From positions 1-24,094 of the forward strand of contig JBFLVQ010000060.1 in assembly GCA_040758525.1 (NCBI GenBank): a stretch of DNA of 24,094 nt, written 5' to 3'. The stretch comes from JBFLVQ01 sp040758525 (GTDB taxonomy: Bacteria > Acidobacteriota > Blastocatellia > Chloracidobacteriales > JADJPF01). A program made the position numbers and the translations under genes. The notes below the pieces were generated by a model that worked only from the letters and a program-made list of their open reading frames with translations, did not search any database and was not told the origin of the DNA. Positions 15,819 to 24,038 of the stretch are shown in pieces. Position 1 is the stretch's first letter. The number at the start of each line of letters is the position of its first letter.

Positions 15819-17144
15819 ATGGGAGAAACTGTCCACAGTCAACCGCACATCGTTATTGTCGGTGGTGGTTTTGGTGGTCTTACAGCAGCACAAGCGTTAA
15901 AACATGCACCTGTGCGTATTACGCTTATTGATCGTACTAATCACCACCTATTTCAACCATTGCTCTATCAGGTGGCAATGGCAGGACTCTCACCTGCTGA
16001 AATTGCCTCACCAATTCGCACTATTTTGCGAAAACAGCGTAACACAACTGTGCTGCTTGCAGAAGTCACTGCTGTAAATCTAGTTGAACGGATTGTAAAG
16101 CTTGGTGATGGCCAACTCCACTACGACTATCTGATCCTTGCTACCGGCGCGCAGACAACCTACTTCAACCATAATGAATGGGCAGAGTATGCGCTAGGTC
16201 TTAAGGATATTGATGATGCTATTGAGATACGTAGACGTGTGTTGCTTGCTTTTGAAGCCGCTGAACGTGAGATCGATGTAGCGCATCAACGTAGACTTTT
16301 AACCTTTATTGTGATTGGAGCTGGACCTACTGGGGTAGAGTTGGCGGGTACACTCTCAGAATTGTCGCGATTTGTCTTGGCACGTGATTTCCGCTCGATC
16401 AATCCATCTTCGGTACGTGTATTACTGCTAGAAGGCGGCCCTCGCATACTCGCTACTTTTCCTGAGGATCTCAGCGAGAAAGCCGTCCAGCAACTACAAC
16501 AACTGGGTGTAGAAGTACACACACAGGCTATGGTAACCAAAATAGACGCAGATGGTGTGCACCTGAATAATGAATTTATCTCATCGGCAACAGTGTTATG
16601 GTGCGCAGGGGTACGTGCCACTCCATTAACACAGACTCTAGGTGTAGAACTAGATCGAGCTGGTCGTGTGCTTGTTGAGCCAGATCTATCGATTCCAGGT
16701 CATCGAGAAGCTTTTATCATTGGTGATGCCGCCGCATTTCTACATCAAGATGGCAAACCATTGCCGGGTATTGCGCCAGTAGCAATGCAACAAGGACGTG
16801 CCGTGGCAGAGATGATTATTGCCACCCTGGCTGGCAAGCCACGCTCACCATTCCATTATCAAGATAAAGGTAATCTTGCGACAATCGGCCGCTCAGCAGC
16901 CGTGGCCCACTTTGGACGAGTACATCTTAGCGGTTTTATTGCCTGGTTTATCTGGCTGGCAATCCATATCTTCTTTCTTATAGGCTTCCGTAATCGCTTT
17001 ATTGTAATCTTTAACTGGCTATGGTCTTACTTGACCTATCAGCGGGGTGCGCGGCTTATTACTGGTCACCGTTTACAAGCAGGGCCACCACATTCTGACA
17101 CAGCAGTACCTATCGAGCAGAAGCCTATTCAACGCACTGTCTGA
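15819..17144 (+). CDS. ndh: Type II NADH dehydrogenase (NDH-2)
   Basis: 441 aa. This non-proton-pumping flavoenzyme transfers electrons from NADH to quinone at the cytoplasmic face of the membrane. The FAD-binding GGGFGG is at 15-20, then the family-typical HHLFQPLLYQVAMAGLSPAE (about 42-61). The second dinucleotide site, IGAGPTGVELAG, is at about 166-177, and a GDAA flavin-contact motif is near 300. The C-terminus (about 370-405) is hydrophobic and aromatic, fitting the membrane-anchoring region of bacterial NDH-2. Start choice: a GTG at 15813 is possible, with AGGAGA seven bases upstream. The ATG at 15819 has GGAG five bases upstream and is preferred. It is the last gene of the ATPase/DUF2520/ndh run and is followed by a large inverted repeat. 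Confidence 0.92.
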   Translation: MGETVHSQPHIVIVGGGFGGLTAAQALKHAPVRITLIDRTNHHLFQPLLYQVAMAGLSPAEIASPIRTILRKQRNTTVLLAEVTAVNLVERIVKLGDGQLHYDYLILATGAQTTYFNHNEWAEYALGLKDIDDAIEIRRRVLLAFEAAEREIDVAHQRRLLTFIVIGAGPTGVELAGTLSELSRFVLARDFRSINPSSVRVLLLEGGPRILATFPEDLSEKAVQQLQQLGVEVHTQAMVTKIDADGVHLNNEFISSATVLWCAGVRATPLTQTLGVELDRAGRVLVEPDLSIPGHREAFIIGDAAAFLHQDGKPLPGIAPVAMQQGRAVAEMIIATLAGKPRSPFHYQDKGNLATIGRSAAVAHFGRVHLSGFIAWFIWLAIHIFFLIGFRNRFIVIFNWLWSYLTYQRGARLITGHRLQAGPPHSDTAVPIEQKPIQRTV

Positions 17145-17150
17145 ATAGAT

Positions 17151-17210
17151 GTGCGAGTGGGGATAGCATCCTAACAATCGATTGCAGAAGGGTTATCATT
17201 CCACTCGCAC
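17151..17210. terminator. Long inverted repeat between convergent genes
   Basis: GTGCGAGTGG (17151-17160) and CCACTCGCAC (17201-17210) are a perfect 10-base inverted repeat around a 40-base interior. The interior holds a small hairpin GGAT-AGC-ATCC (17161-17171) and the palindrome CAATCGATTG (17175-17184). TGTTTCATT follows on the plus strand. It lies six bases after the ndh stop, so termination is the simplest reading, although the large loop is unusual for an intrinsic terminator. Confidence 0.45.
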
Positions 17211-17252
17211 TGTTTCATTCACAAACTCGCTACCCTAGCTAATAAATTAAAG

Positions 17253-17783
17253 TTAAAAAGGTTGTGCTTTGGCGACACCACTGACAACTGCACCTGGCAC
17301 ACCACCGATCAATACTAATTGCATCTCTCTGCCACCACTGTTGATAACAAATTGAAAAGTGTCTACACGTCCATTGGGAGGCGTAGTAGCATCTTTCACT
17401 AAACAAGCAAATTTACCAACTCCAGTAGCTGCATTAAATTCGGTCGTCTGACAACTAAAGTCACCACCTGGAACAGGTCCTGCAGGAGTAACTAAGGTGC
17501 GTGAACCAGTAGTTGTGCCATCTGCATTAACCCTGAATTGACCAACCAACGCAATAGGAATACGTGTTGTAGTTCCCTGTTGAACTGTGCTGCCAGTCAA
17601 ATTAATACTAAAGCCTGGTCCGCTTGCTAGTGTTGCAATACTAAAATTATTATTAGCTTGGACATCTTCTTGGGACTTTGTTGCCGACGCACCAGCCTGT
17701 GTGACCGGTATAATAGCCGTCAAGCTTAGAGCAATCACAGTTAACAAAGCTAAACTGAATACTAACAACAATGCTTTCTTCAC
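17253..17783 (-). CDS. Secreted protein of unknown function
   Basis: 176 aa. A strong Sec signal peptide (MKKALLLVFSLALLTVIALS and on to VTQAGASA) is followed by a mature chain of about 140 residues. It is rich in Gly, Thr and beta-branched residues, with two cysteines (FSCQTT and FACLVK) about 20 residues apart that could form a disulfide. No catalytic motif is visible, and I do not recognise the family. The composition suggests a small beta-sandwich exported to the periplasm or surface. The start codon is GTG at 17783, with a clear AAGGAGA five bases upstream, so the start is well supported. It converges with ndh and diverges from the small protein gene at 17976. It is apparently a single-gene transcript. 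Confidence 0.75.
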   Translation of the reverse strand: MKKALLLVFSLALLTVIALSLTAIIPVTQAGASATKSQEDVQANNNFSIATLASGPGFSINLTGSTVQQGTTTRIPIALVGQFRVNADGTTTGSRTLVTPAGPVPGGDFSCQTTEFNAATGVGKFACLVKDATTPPNGRVDTFQFVINSGGREMQLVLIGGVPGAVVSGVAKAQPF

Positions 17784-17916
17784 AGAAATCTCCTTAAGAT
17801 CAGTTGTATTTTAGAAATCCATGTGGATTCTCTTTTCCTGTAAGATAACGCGGAAAATGATTAGAAAAAGGTTCAACAGATCCGGTAGAGTTGCGCGAGT
17901 TAGGGGAAAAAATCTA

Positions 17917-17945
17917 TTGGCAATATCACTAGCATAGAATAATCT
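17917..17945 (+). promoter_or_regulatory. Weak candidate promoter upstream of the small secreted protein
   Basis: TTGGCA (17917-17922) and TAATCT (17940-17945) are 17 bases apart, 30 bases before the ATG at 17976. The -35 match is good and the -10 match is poor. The heptamer AATCTAT occurs at 17911-17917 and again at 17941-17947, each followed by two bases and GCAA, exactly 30 bases apart. Confidence 0.25.
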
Positions 17946-17975
17946 ATCAGCAACATTTAACAACTTGTATTAAAT

Positions 17976-18395
17976 ATGCAGATGACTATTAATTCGCGCC
18001 TGTTGTCTTTGCTACTTCTTACTGCACTAACATTGTGCTATTGCACACCAACAGATAATACAGGAGCAAAGGGTTTGAAACTACCTGTCTATAGCCGTAT
18101 TGAATACAATGGTAAAATTCTTAATACTGCTCAAATCGCAAGACTACAGACACTCTTCACAACTCTGCAACATACTGAGTATAAATTTTATGAGAAACCG
18201 GAAATTATTATTACTGCTTACCGTGAAGGTAGTAATGAACCAGACTATTATTCGGTATTCTTACAAGATAATCTTATCTACGCTGGCTATTTCTTGACAG
18301 CTTGGGAAGATCGTATGCACGATAAAGCTTCTAGTTGTTACCGACTAGATGGTGAAACCAAACAGTTCCTGATAGATCTTGGTAAGCAAGATTGA
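17976..18395 (+). CDS. Small secreted or lipid-anchored protein of unknown function
   Basis: 139 aa. The N-terminus MQMTINSRLLSLLLLTALTL is a signal sequence ending in CYC. This resembles a lipoprotein signal, but the residues before either cysteine (LTLC, LCYC) do not fit the usual lipobox well, so lipid anchoring is uncertain. The mature part is a compact alpha/beta domain of about 110 residues (SRIEYNGKILNTAQIARLQT, then a CYRLDGETKQFL end) with no recognisable catalytic motif. I do not recognise the family. The start is either 17976 or the ATG at 17982; neither has a good ribosome site. It is separated by 84 bases and a possible hairpin from the downstream hydrolase operon. A short SD-less start and clear signal sequence argue for a real but perhaps weakly translated gene. 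Confidence 0.65.
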   Translation: MQMTINSRLLSLLLLTALTLCYCTPTDNTGAKGLKLPVYSRIEYNGKILNTAQIARLQTLFTTLQHTEYKFYEKPEIIITAYREGSNEPDYYSVFLQDNLIYAGYFLTAWEDRMHDKASSCYRLDGETKQFLIDLGKQD

Positions 18396-18412
18396 AATGG
18401 TGTGTGTTTTTT
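18376..18412 (+). terminator. Possible hairpin and T-run after the small secreted protein
   Basis: ATCTTG (18376-18381) and CAAGAT (18387-18392) form a 6-bp stem that ends at the stop codon. A run of six T (18407-18412) follows 14 bases later. The gap between stem and T-run makes this a weak intrinsic terminator. Confidence 0.25.
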
Positions 18413-18479
18413 CTCTCTCTTGAGTATAATCAGCCTTTCTTAGAGTTTGCCCTAATCATTGACAAATAGGAGACTGCTT

Positions 18480-19274
18480 ATGATCATAAAAGATAATGAA
18501 TCAGTTGATATACAGACCCCTACAGGGCCTATGCGAACCTACATCTTGCGTCCGGTCGCCGAAGGTCGCTATCCGGGCATTCTCCTCTACTCGGAAATCT
18601 TTCAAGTTACTGGCCCTATACGGCGTACAGCGGCGCTAATGGCTGGTCATGGTTTCGTAGTTGTTGTACCAGAGATCTACCATGAACTTGAACCCGCTGG
18701 CACAGTATTAGCTTATGACGAAGCCGGCGCTGAACGTGGCAACAATCATAAAGTCACTAAAGAACTGGAAAGTTATGATAGTGATGCACGTGCCGCGCTA
18801 GATTTTCTTAAATCTTATCAACATTGTACCGGTAAGTTAGCTGTAATGGGTATCTGTATCGGTGGTCATCTCGCCTTTCGTGCCTCAATGAATCAGGATG
18901 TACTAGCAGCCACCTGCTTCTATGCCACTGACATACATAAACGTGCCCTAGGTAAAGGCAAGAATGATAACTCGCTAGATCGTATAGGTGAGATTAAAGG
19001 AGAACTGTTGATGATTTGGGGCCGTCAAGATCCTCATGTCCCTCGCGAAGGTCGTGCGATTATTTATAATGCCTTGAGCGATGCTGGTATACACTTCCAA
19101 TGGCATGAGTTTAATGCTGCGCATGCCTTTATTCGTGATGAAGGTTACCGTTATGATCCAGCCGCTGCTCAGATCTGTTATGGTATGGCACTAGAACTAT
19201 TTAAGCGCAAGCTAGGCGAAGGAGATATCCTCTCCGAGCGTTCCACTACTGGTAGCAGCGAAACCAAGCATTGA
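18480..19274 (+). CDS. Dienelactone hydrolase family protein
   Basis: 264 aa, cytoplasmic alpha/beta hydrolase of the dienelactone hydrolase (carboxymethylenebutenolidase) family. These enzymes hydrolyse lactones or related esters with a Cys-Asp-His triad. The triad is visible: Cys126 in GICIGGH, Asp184 in WGRQDPHVP and His215 in NAAHAFIRD. The family Glu39 is in YSEIFQVTG. The length is slightly above the usual 230-250 residues. Start choice: a TTG at 18459 is in frame, but the ATG at 18480 has TAGGAG seven bases upstream and is chosen. It is the first gene of a three-gene plus-strand unit; the GH13 hydrolase starts 11 bases after its stop. The physiological substrate is unknown, and nothing here suggests aromatic degradation. 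Confidence 0.88.
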   Translation: MIIKDNESVDIQTPTGPMRTYILRPVAEGRYPGILLYSEIFQVTGPIRRTAALMAGHGFVVVVPEIYHELEPAGTVLAYDEAGAERGNNHKVTKELESYDSDARAALDFLKSYQHCTGKLAVMGICIGGHLAFRASMNQDVLAATCFYATDIHKRALGKGKNDNSLDRIGEIKGELLMIWGRQDPHVPREGRAIIYNALSDAGIHFQWHEFNAAHAFIRDEGYRYDPAAAQICYGMALELFKRKLGEGDILSERSTTGSSETKH

Positions 19275-19285
19275 GAGGCATAAGT

Positions 19286-21157
19286 TTGAAATTAGATTGG
19301 ACACATTTCGTACACCATGACTCCTCACCTTGTTATGTCACTTGTGAGGAGTTTGCTTTTAATGCCCATGCATTACTCAGGTTACGTACTGGTCGCAATA
19401 CTGCTATTAAACGAGTCTTTGTGCGTACCTGTCCGGATGGCGAACAGGCAATGACACCTATGCGGCAGATCAACGCTGATACTGTCTGCCAATGGTGGGA
19501 AGCTGAGATCAAGATAAGTATGCCTAGGACTGGTTATCGCTTCTTATTACTTACTGATGAGGGTGGTTGGTGGTTCAATGCGGCTGGAATTATGCGCCAT
19601 AACCCTACGGATGTAACTGATTTTAAGCTATTGGCGCATCCTCATACTCCTACCTGGGTGCGAGATGCCGTCTTCTATCAGATCTTTCCTGATCGTTTTG
19701 CTGATGGTGATCCTACCAATAATGTACGTAATGGTGAATATCTCTGTTATGGCAAACCTGTGATCGCGCGACCTTGGGGTGAGCGTCCACGTCCATATCA
19801 GCAAGCTGGTGGAATGGAGTTTTTTGGTGGTGATTTAGCCGGTATTATCCAGCAGTTAGACTATCTGCAAGAACTAGGTGTTAATGCGCTCTATCTTAAC
19901 CCAATCTTCACTGCACCGAGTAATCATAAATACGACTGTATGGATTACTATCAAGTCGATCCACACCTAGGTGGTAATGCCGCCCTGGCAGCGTTACGTT
20001 CTGCTCTAGATAAGCGTGATATGCGGCTTGTCTTAGATGTTGTGGTAAATCATTGTGGCTCTTCGCACCCCTGGTTTACCGCCGCACAAGCAGATGCATC
20101 TGCACACACAGTAGAGTTCTTTACCTTTAAGCAGCATCCTCATCAGTATGCTTGTTGGTTGGGTGTACGTAGTTTGCCTAAACTTAATTACCGTAGCGAG
20201 CGTCTACGCGAGCAGATTTATAGTGGTACAGATGCTGTGCTTCGTCATTGGCTACGTCCGCCTTACAATATCGATGGTTGGCGTATAGATGTAGCTAATA
20301 TGTTAGCACGTCAGGGAGAGAGTCAACTTGGCCACAAGATTGGTCGTAGCATACGGCGTGTTATTAAAGCAGAATTTCCTAATGCCTACCTATTAGGCGA
20401 ACATTTTCATGATGGCACACCACATCTGCAAGGTGATGAACTAGATGCTGGTATGAACTATAGTGGATTCACCTTTCCTGTGCTGCAATGGCTGGCTGGC
20501 TATAATATCGCAGACGCTTTTGCGCAGGAATGGGCTACTAACCAACCATTGCCTACAGAAGTGATGGCAGAACAGATGACCGCTTTTCGTAGTGTCACAC
20601 CCTGGCAGATTGCCATACAGCAATTTAACCTCTTGGGTAGCCATGACACACCACGCCTGCTCAATGTTGTAAATCAAGATGAGGCATGCGCGAAGGTCGC
20701 AGTGACTCTGTTATTTACTTACCCTGGGGTGCCTTGTATCTACTATGGTGATGAGATTGGCTTAACCGGCAACCTTGATCCAGACAATCGTGCCTGTATG
20801 AAGTGGGATAGGTCAGAGTGGCATAATGATATCTACCACCATCATCAAGTACTGGTGCAATTGCGACGTACAGCAGCAGCACTACGTTGGGGTGGCTTTC
20901 AACTTCTCTATGCTTATAACCAGACATTAGCATTTTTACGAGAGGCGCATGAGCAACGGTTGATTGTTGTAATAAGACGCAATAAAGATAACCTGACTTC
21001 CTTGCCAGTAGCGCATGGCGCCATTGCCGATGGCACACATATGTATGAGTTCTTCTCTGGCAATGAGACAACTGTGATCAATGGTATGTTGTCGCTGGAT
21101 GGATTGGCTGCCACCGATGCACAAATATGGTTTGTTAATCAGAAATACCACCGATGA
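19286..21157 (+). CDS. GH13 alpha-glucan hydrolase (neopullulanase/maltodextrin glucosidase-like)
   Basis: 623 aa. An N-terminal beta-sandwich (about 1-115) of the CBM34 type precedes the GH13 (alpha/beta)8 barrel. Conserved regions are clear: DVVVNH (251-256), GWRIDVAN with nucleophile Asp335, LLGEHF with acid/base Glu372, and GSHDTPR with His453/Asp454. LPKLN (about 297-301) matches the motif that marks the cyclomaltodextrinase/neopullulanase/maltogenic amylase subgroup and relatives such as MalZ. No signal peptide is seen, so it probably acts on maltodextrins in the cytoplasm. Start choice: the TTG at 19271 overlaps the previous stop, but the TTG at 19286 lies seven bases from GAGAGG and is preferred; there is no ATG near. 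The stop overlaps the kinase start (ATGA, 21154-21157), indicating coupled translation. Confidence 0.88.
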   Translation: MKLDWTHFVHHDSSPCYVTCEEFAFNAHALLRLRTGRNTAIKRVFVRTCPDGEQAMTPMRQINADTVCQWWEAEIKISMPRTGYRFLLLTDEGGWWFNAAGIMRHNPTDVTDFKLLAHPHTPTWVRDAVFYQIFPDRFADGDPTNNVRNGEYLCYGKPVIARPWGERPRPYQQAGGMEFFGGDLAGIIQQLDYLQELGVNALYLNPIFTAPSNHKYDCMDYYQVDPHLGGNAALAALRSALDKRDMRLVLDVVVNHCGSSHPWFTAAQADASAHTVEFFTFKQHPHQYACWLGVRSLPKLNYRSERLREQIYSGTDAVLRHWLRPPYNIDGWRIDVANMLARQGESQLGHKIGRSIRRVIKAEFPNAYLLGEHFHDGTPHLQGDELDAGMNYSGFTFPVLQWLAGYNIADAFAQEWATNQPLPTEVMAEQMTAFRSVTPWQIAIQQFNLLGSHDTPRLLNVVNQDEACAKVAVTLLFTYPGVPCIYYGDEIGLTGNLDPDNRACMKWDRSEWHNDIYHHHQVLVQLRRTAAALRWGGFQLLYAYNQTLAFLREAHEQRLIVVIRRNKDNLTSLPVAHGAIADGTHMYEFFSGNETTVINGMLSLDGLAATDAQIWFVNQKYHR

Positions 21158-23040
21158 AACTCTGTCAGAAATGCAACAAAAAATTTCAGGAAAACCTTAC
21201 CTTCTGCCCTTATGATGGCCAATTGCTCATACAGCAGGCGGCTGATGGACAAGATCAGTTAATTGGAACACTGCTCGATAAAAAGTACCAGATACAACAA
21301 AAGATTGCCACCGGCGGGATGAGTACTGTCTACCTCGCGCTGCATACTCATCTTAACCTGCCTGTGGTCGTCAAGGTATTACATAAACAACGAGTAGATG
21401 AGGCAGCGATTCAACGATTTCGTCGTGAGGCACAAACAGCGCTACAAGTTCGTCATACTAATGCCGTAGCAGTGATGGATTTTAGTATTACAGAAACGGG
21501 TATTGTCTATTTAGTAATGGAATACCTGCAAGGCAGGACGCTGGCGGAAAAATTAAAAAGTGAAAGGCAGTTGTCGCTTGTAGAAGTAAACGCCATTATG
21601 CAACAAGTCTGTGCTGCCGTGGAGATGGCACATAGGCGTGGTATTGTGCATCGCGATCTAAAACCGAGCAACATCTTCTTGGAGCGTGATGGTGAGCGTG
21701 AACTGGTCAAAGTACTCGATTTCGGTATTGCTAAATTGGCATTGGTTAGTGCTAACTCGATTGTCGCAGAAGAACCACAATTGACCAATCCAGGCTTTGT
21801 TGTCGGTTCACCATCTTATATGTCCCCAGAACAGTGTAGCGGAGAGAGTATAGATGCCCGTGCAGATGTTTATGCGCTTGGTGTGATCCTTTTTGAACTG
21901 CTGATCGGAGAGTTACCATTTATTGCCGCTACACCAGCAGAAATATTCCTTAAGCATATGTTGGAGCCGCCACCCTCTTTGTGCAAACTGCGACCAGAAC
22001 TGCCCGACAGCTTAGACAAACTGCTTGCAGATACATTGGCCAAGGATCGTCAACTAAGGCCCAAGGATGTTGGTGAGTTCGCCGAACGATTGTCAGATGT
22101 TCTCACCAGCATGCCTGTCACCGTAAGTAAACCGCACACCAAAATTGATCAACCGCCTGCTTACCCAAGTAGAGAAGTTCTCCCTCATACTGATGAGGCA
22201 ATTGCAGCGACATTGTCTGTTGCTGCATCCAATGCTAGTTCAATGATAGCAAATATAGATCTAGTAGACTTGATTACACAGGGAGTAGATGCCTGGAATA
22301 GCTGGCGTAAAGAGCATATGGAGGTGATACCTAAGCTCTCAAATATCAGTCTTAAAAAAGCAAATCTGACTGCTATCAATCTGAATGGAGCAGAACTTGA
22401 TAAAGCAGATCTTAATGGTGTAATTCTTAATAATGCCAACTTGCAACAAGCTTGTCTGAGACAAGCAGAACTACTATGGGCGAAATTGCAAGAAGCAGAT
22501 CTGAGTGGTGCAGATTTGAGTAGCGCCGATCTTAGAGAAGCGGACCTTACTGGTAGTCAATTAGCGGCAGCAAATTTTAATAAGGCGATTGTTAGTAAGG
22601 CGAACTTTGCTGGCGCTAATCTAACACGGGCAAATTTTCATCTTGCTAATCTTAAAAAAACCTTGCTAACAAAAGCAAACCTCAGTTATGCCGATCTGCA
22701 TGAAGTAGATCTCTCGAATGCAAAATTGACAGATGCAAATTTGACTGGAGCTAATCTTAAAGCAGCGATCCTACAAGAGGCATTACTTACACAAGCCGAT
22801 CTATCCAGCGCAGATCTGCGTGCTGCTAGCTTTGCCAAGGCTGATCTGCGTGGCGCCTGCCTGCAAGCTGCCAATTTCAATGCTGTAATATTGACCAAGG
22901 CAGATCTGCGCGGTGCAGATCTGCGTGGCGCATATTATAATAGTGGTTCTCAGAGAAAGCTTATTTCACCCGAATATCTTATCTGGACCGGCGCTACCTT
23001 TGATAACAGCACTAAATTTGGCGAGAGACCATTACGTTAG
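21154..23040 (+). CDS. Soluble Ser/Thr protein kinase with zinc ribbon and pentapeptide-repeat tail
   Basis: 628 aa. A short zinc ribbon (Cys4, Cys7, Cys18 in CQKCNKKF...FCPYDG) begins the protein. A Hanks-type kinase domain follows (about 45-318): glycine loop IATGGMSTVY, Lys74 in VVVKVL, Glu92, HRDLKPSN with Asp168, DFGIAK (189-194) and SPE (224-226). All catalytic residues are present, so it should be active. A linker (about 320-397) ends in ITQGVDAWNSWRKEH, a lead-in often seen before pentapeptide domains. Residues 398-593 are about 39 pentapeptide repeats of the A(D/N)LXX form, predicted to make a right-handed quadrilateral beta-helix, closed by TGATFDNSTKF. There is no membrane helix, unlike PknB-type receptors. 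Translational coupling to the GH13 gene suggests control of glucan metabolism or simple co-expression; the substrate is unknown. Confidence 0.93.
   Translation: MKLCQKCNKKFQENLTFCPYDGQLLIQQAADGQDQLIGTLLDKKYQIQQKIATGGMSTVYLALHTHLNLPVVVKVLHKQRVDEAAIQRFRREAQTALQVRHTNAVAVMDFSITETGIVYLVMEYLQGRTLAEKLKSERQLSLVEVNAIMQQVCAAVEMAHRRGIVHRDLKPSNIFLERDGERELVKVLDFGIAKLALVSANSIVAEEPQLTNPGFVVGSPSYMSPEQCSGESIDARADVYALGVILFELLIGELPFIAATPAEIFLKHMLEPPPSLCKLRPELPDSLDKLLADTLAKDRQLRPKDVGEFAERLSDVLTSMPVTVSKPHTKIDQPPAYPSREVLPHTDEAIAATLSVAASNASSMIANIDLVDLITQGVDAWNSWRKEHMEVIPKLSNISLKKANLTAINLNGAELDKADLNGVILNNANLQQACLRQAELLWAKLQEADLSGADLSSADLREADLTGSQLAAANFNKAIVSKANFAGANLTRANFHLANLKKTLLTKANLSYADLHEVDLSNAKLTDANLTGANLKAAILQEALLTQADLSSADLRAASFAKADLRGACLQAANFNAVILTKADLRGADLRGAYYNSGSQRKLISPEYLIWTGATFDNSTKFGERPLR
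22345..22932 (+). repeat. Coding 15-bp tandem repeat array (pentapeptide repeats)
   Basis: About 39 diverged 15-base units encode the pentapeptide tail of the kinase. Several are near-identical around GCAGATCTG followed by (A/C)G(T/C)GG(T/C)GC, especially near 22800-22930. They are protein-coding repeats and not a CRISPR array. Confidence 0.8.
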
Positions 23041-23060
23041 TTCTCAGTTTATCGTTAATA

Positions 23061-24038
23061 CTATTCGGCGTGGTAATGCCTCGTTGCCATTTTGCCAATC
23101 CGTTCAGATATTTGGTAGAGAGTCTTAACTGGCCAGACACCTAAAATCCGATATTCTCCGATTGCTTTTAATCCTGCTGAAGCCATACAACCACATTGCC
23201 GACAATCAGGATTGCCGCCAAACTGGCAGGGAGTAATCCTGCTCTTTAGATCTGCGGTTATATTTATTGTCGAACGGGCAAAAATACATTCTTGAGGGGA
23301 TTGGGGAGGATTTAAATAACCATCTATTACCTGTTTTGGCAGTGCTAGTTTGGGGAATTTAGCTCTTAGTTCAGCCAGTTCGGTTAATACTGCTACCCGC
23401 TGTTGTGGAGAAAGATTCTCTTCTGATTGATCGCCTACTTGTGGAGTAAAGAGACTGAACCATACTTTCTTAACTTCCGGTTTTGCTGTCCAAAAAGCTA
23501 AGAACTCCTCAAAATAACCGCTACGAGTAGTCATCTGACTAGTTATCGTGCAATGCACAGTAATAGCATGGCCTTCGATATGTTGTAAAATGCGCTGATA
23601 AGTGGCAGGGGCGCGGCGACGATCATGCTCCTGTGGCAGGCCATCAATAGAAACAACTAGATAGAGCTCCTTTATTTTAGCCCACGATAATGGAATTGGT
23701 CGTACTGCACTAGTAACCAGTTGTACAGCAATACCCATTTCACTTAAGCGGGGTAAAAGTATATCCAATTCTCGCACACGTACCAATGGTTCACCACCAA
23801 CAATGGATAGGTGAACAGGGCGATATTGGTATACTAACTCCAGTACCTTATCTACCAATAATGGTCCCTTAAAATCGGCAAGTGTGCGCAAGGGACCAAT
23901 CTGACCTAGATGTTCTACTTCATAAGCATAGCAGCCAGGACACCTTAACGGACACTCACGAGTAATTTCAATAGATAATACTGGCCGATAGCCAGTAAGA
24001 ATCCTACCCCAAGCACGGAAGATCTCTATTTTTCTCAT
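23061..24038 (-). CDS. Radical SAM protein with C-terminal cysteine cluster
   Basis: 325 aa, cytoplasmic. The radical SAM [4Fe-4S] site CPLRCPGC is at 29-36, and the SAM-contact GGEPLV follows at about 83-88. The barrel continues with LVTSA and VVSIDGL motifs. The C-terminus has extra cysteines (ITPCQFGG, then DCRQCGC) that could hold an auxiliary iron-sulfur cluster, as in SPASM/Twitch proteins. Start choice: a TTG at 24044 has AAGG nearby, but the ATG at 24038 is preferred. The reaction cannot be assigned. No precursor-peptide gene or other maturation gene is visible in the window, though its upstream neighbour lies off the right edge. It converges on the kinase gene with a 20-base gap and no clear terminator between them. 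Confidence 0.85.
   Translation of the reverse strand: MRKIEIFRAWGRILTGYRPVLSIEITRECPLRCPGCYAYEVEHLGQIGPLRTLADFKGPLLVDKVLELVYQYRPVHLSIVGGEPLVRVRELDILLPRLSEMGIAVQLVTSAVRPIPLSWAKIKELYLVVSIDGLPQEHDRRRAPATYQRILQHIEGHAITVHCTITSQMTTRSGYFEEFLAFWTAKPEVKKVWFSLFTPQVGDQSEENLSPQQRVAVLTELAELRAKFPKLALPKQVIDGYLNPPQSPQECIFARSTINITADLKSRITPCQFGGNPDCRQCGCMASAGLKAIGEYRILGVWPVKTLYQISERIGKMATRHYHAE

Noticed and set aside
11242..17144. A complete BREX defence island
   Set aside because: Only the PglY/DUF6079-like ATPase is present. No PglX methylase, PglZ, BrxL/Lon-like protease or PglW kinase genes flank it; the neighbours are redox enzymes.
22345..22932. Tandem repeats as a CRISPR array or satellite
   Set aside because: The 15-base units are continuous, in frame, and encode pentapeptide repeats with no spacers.
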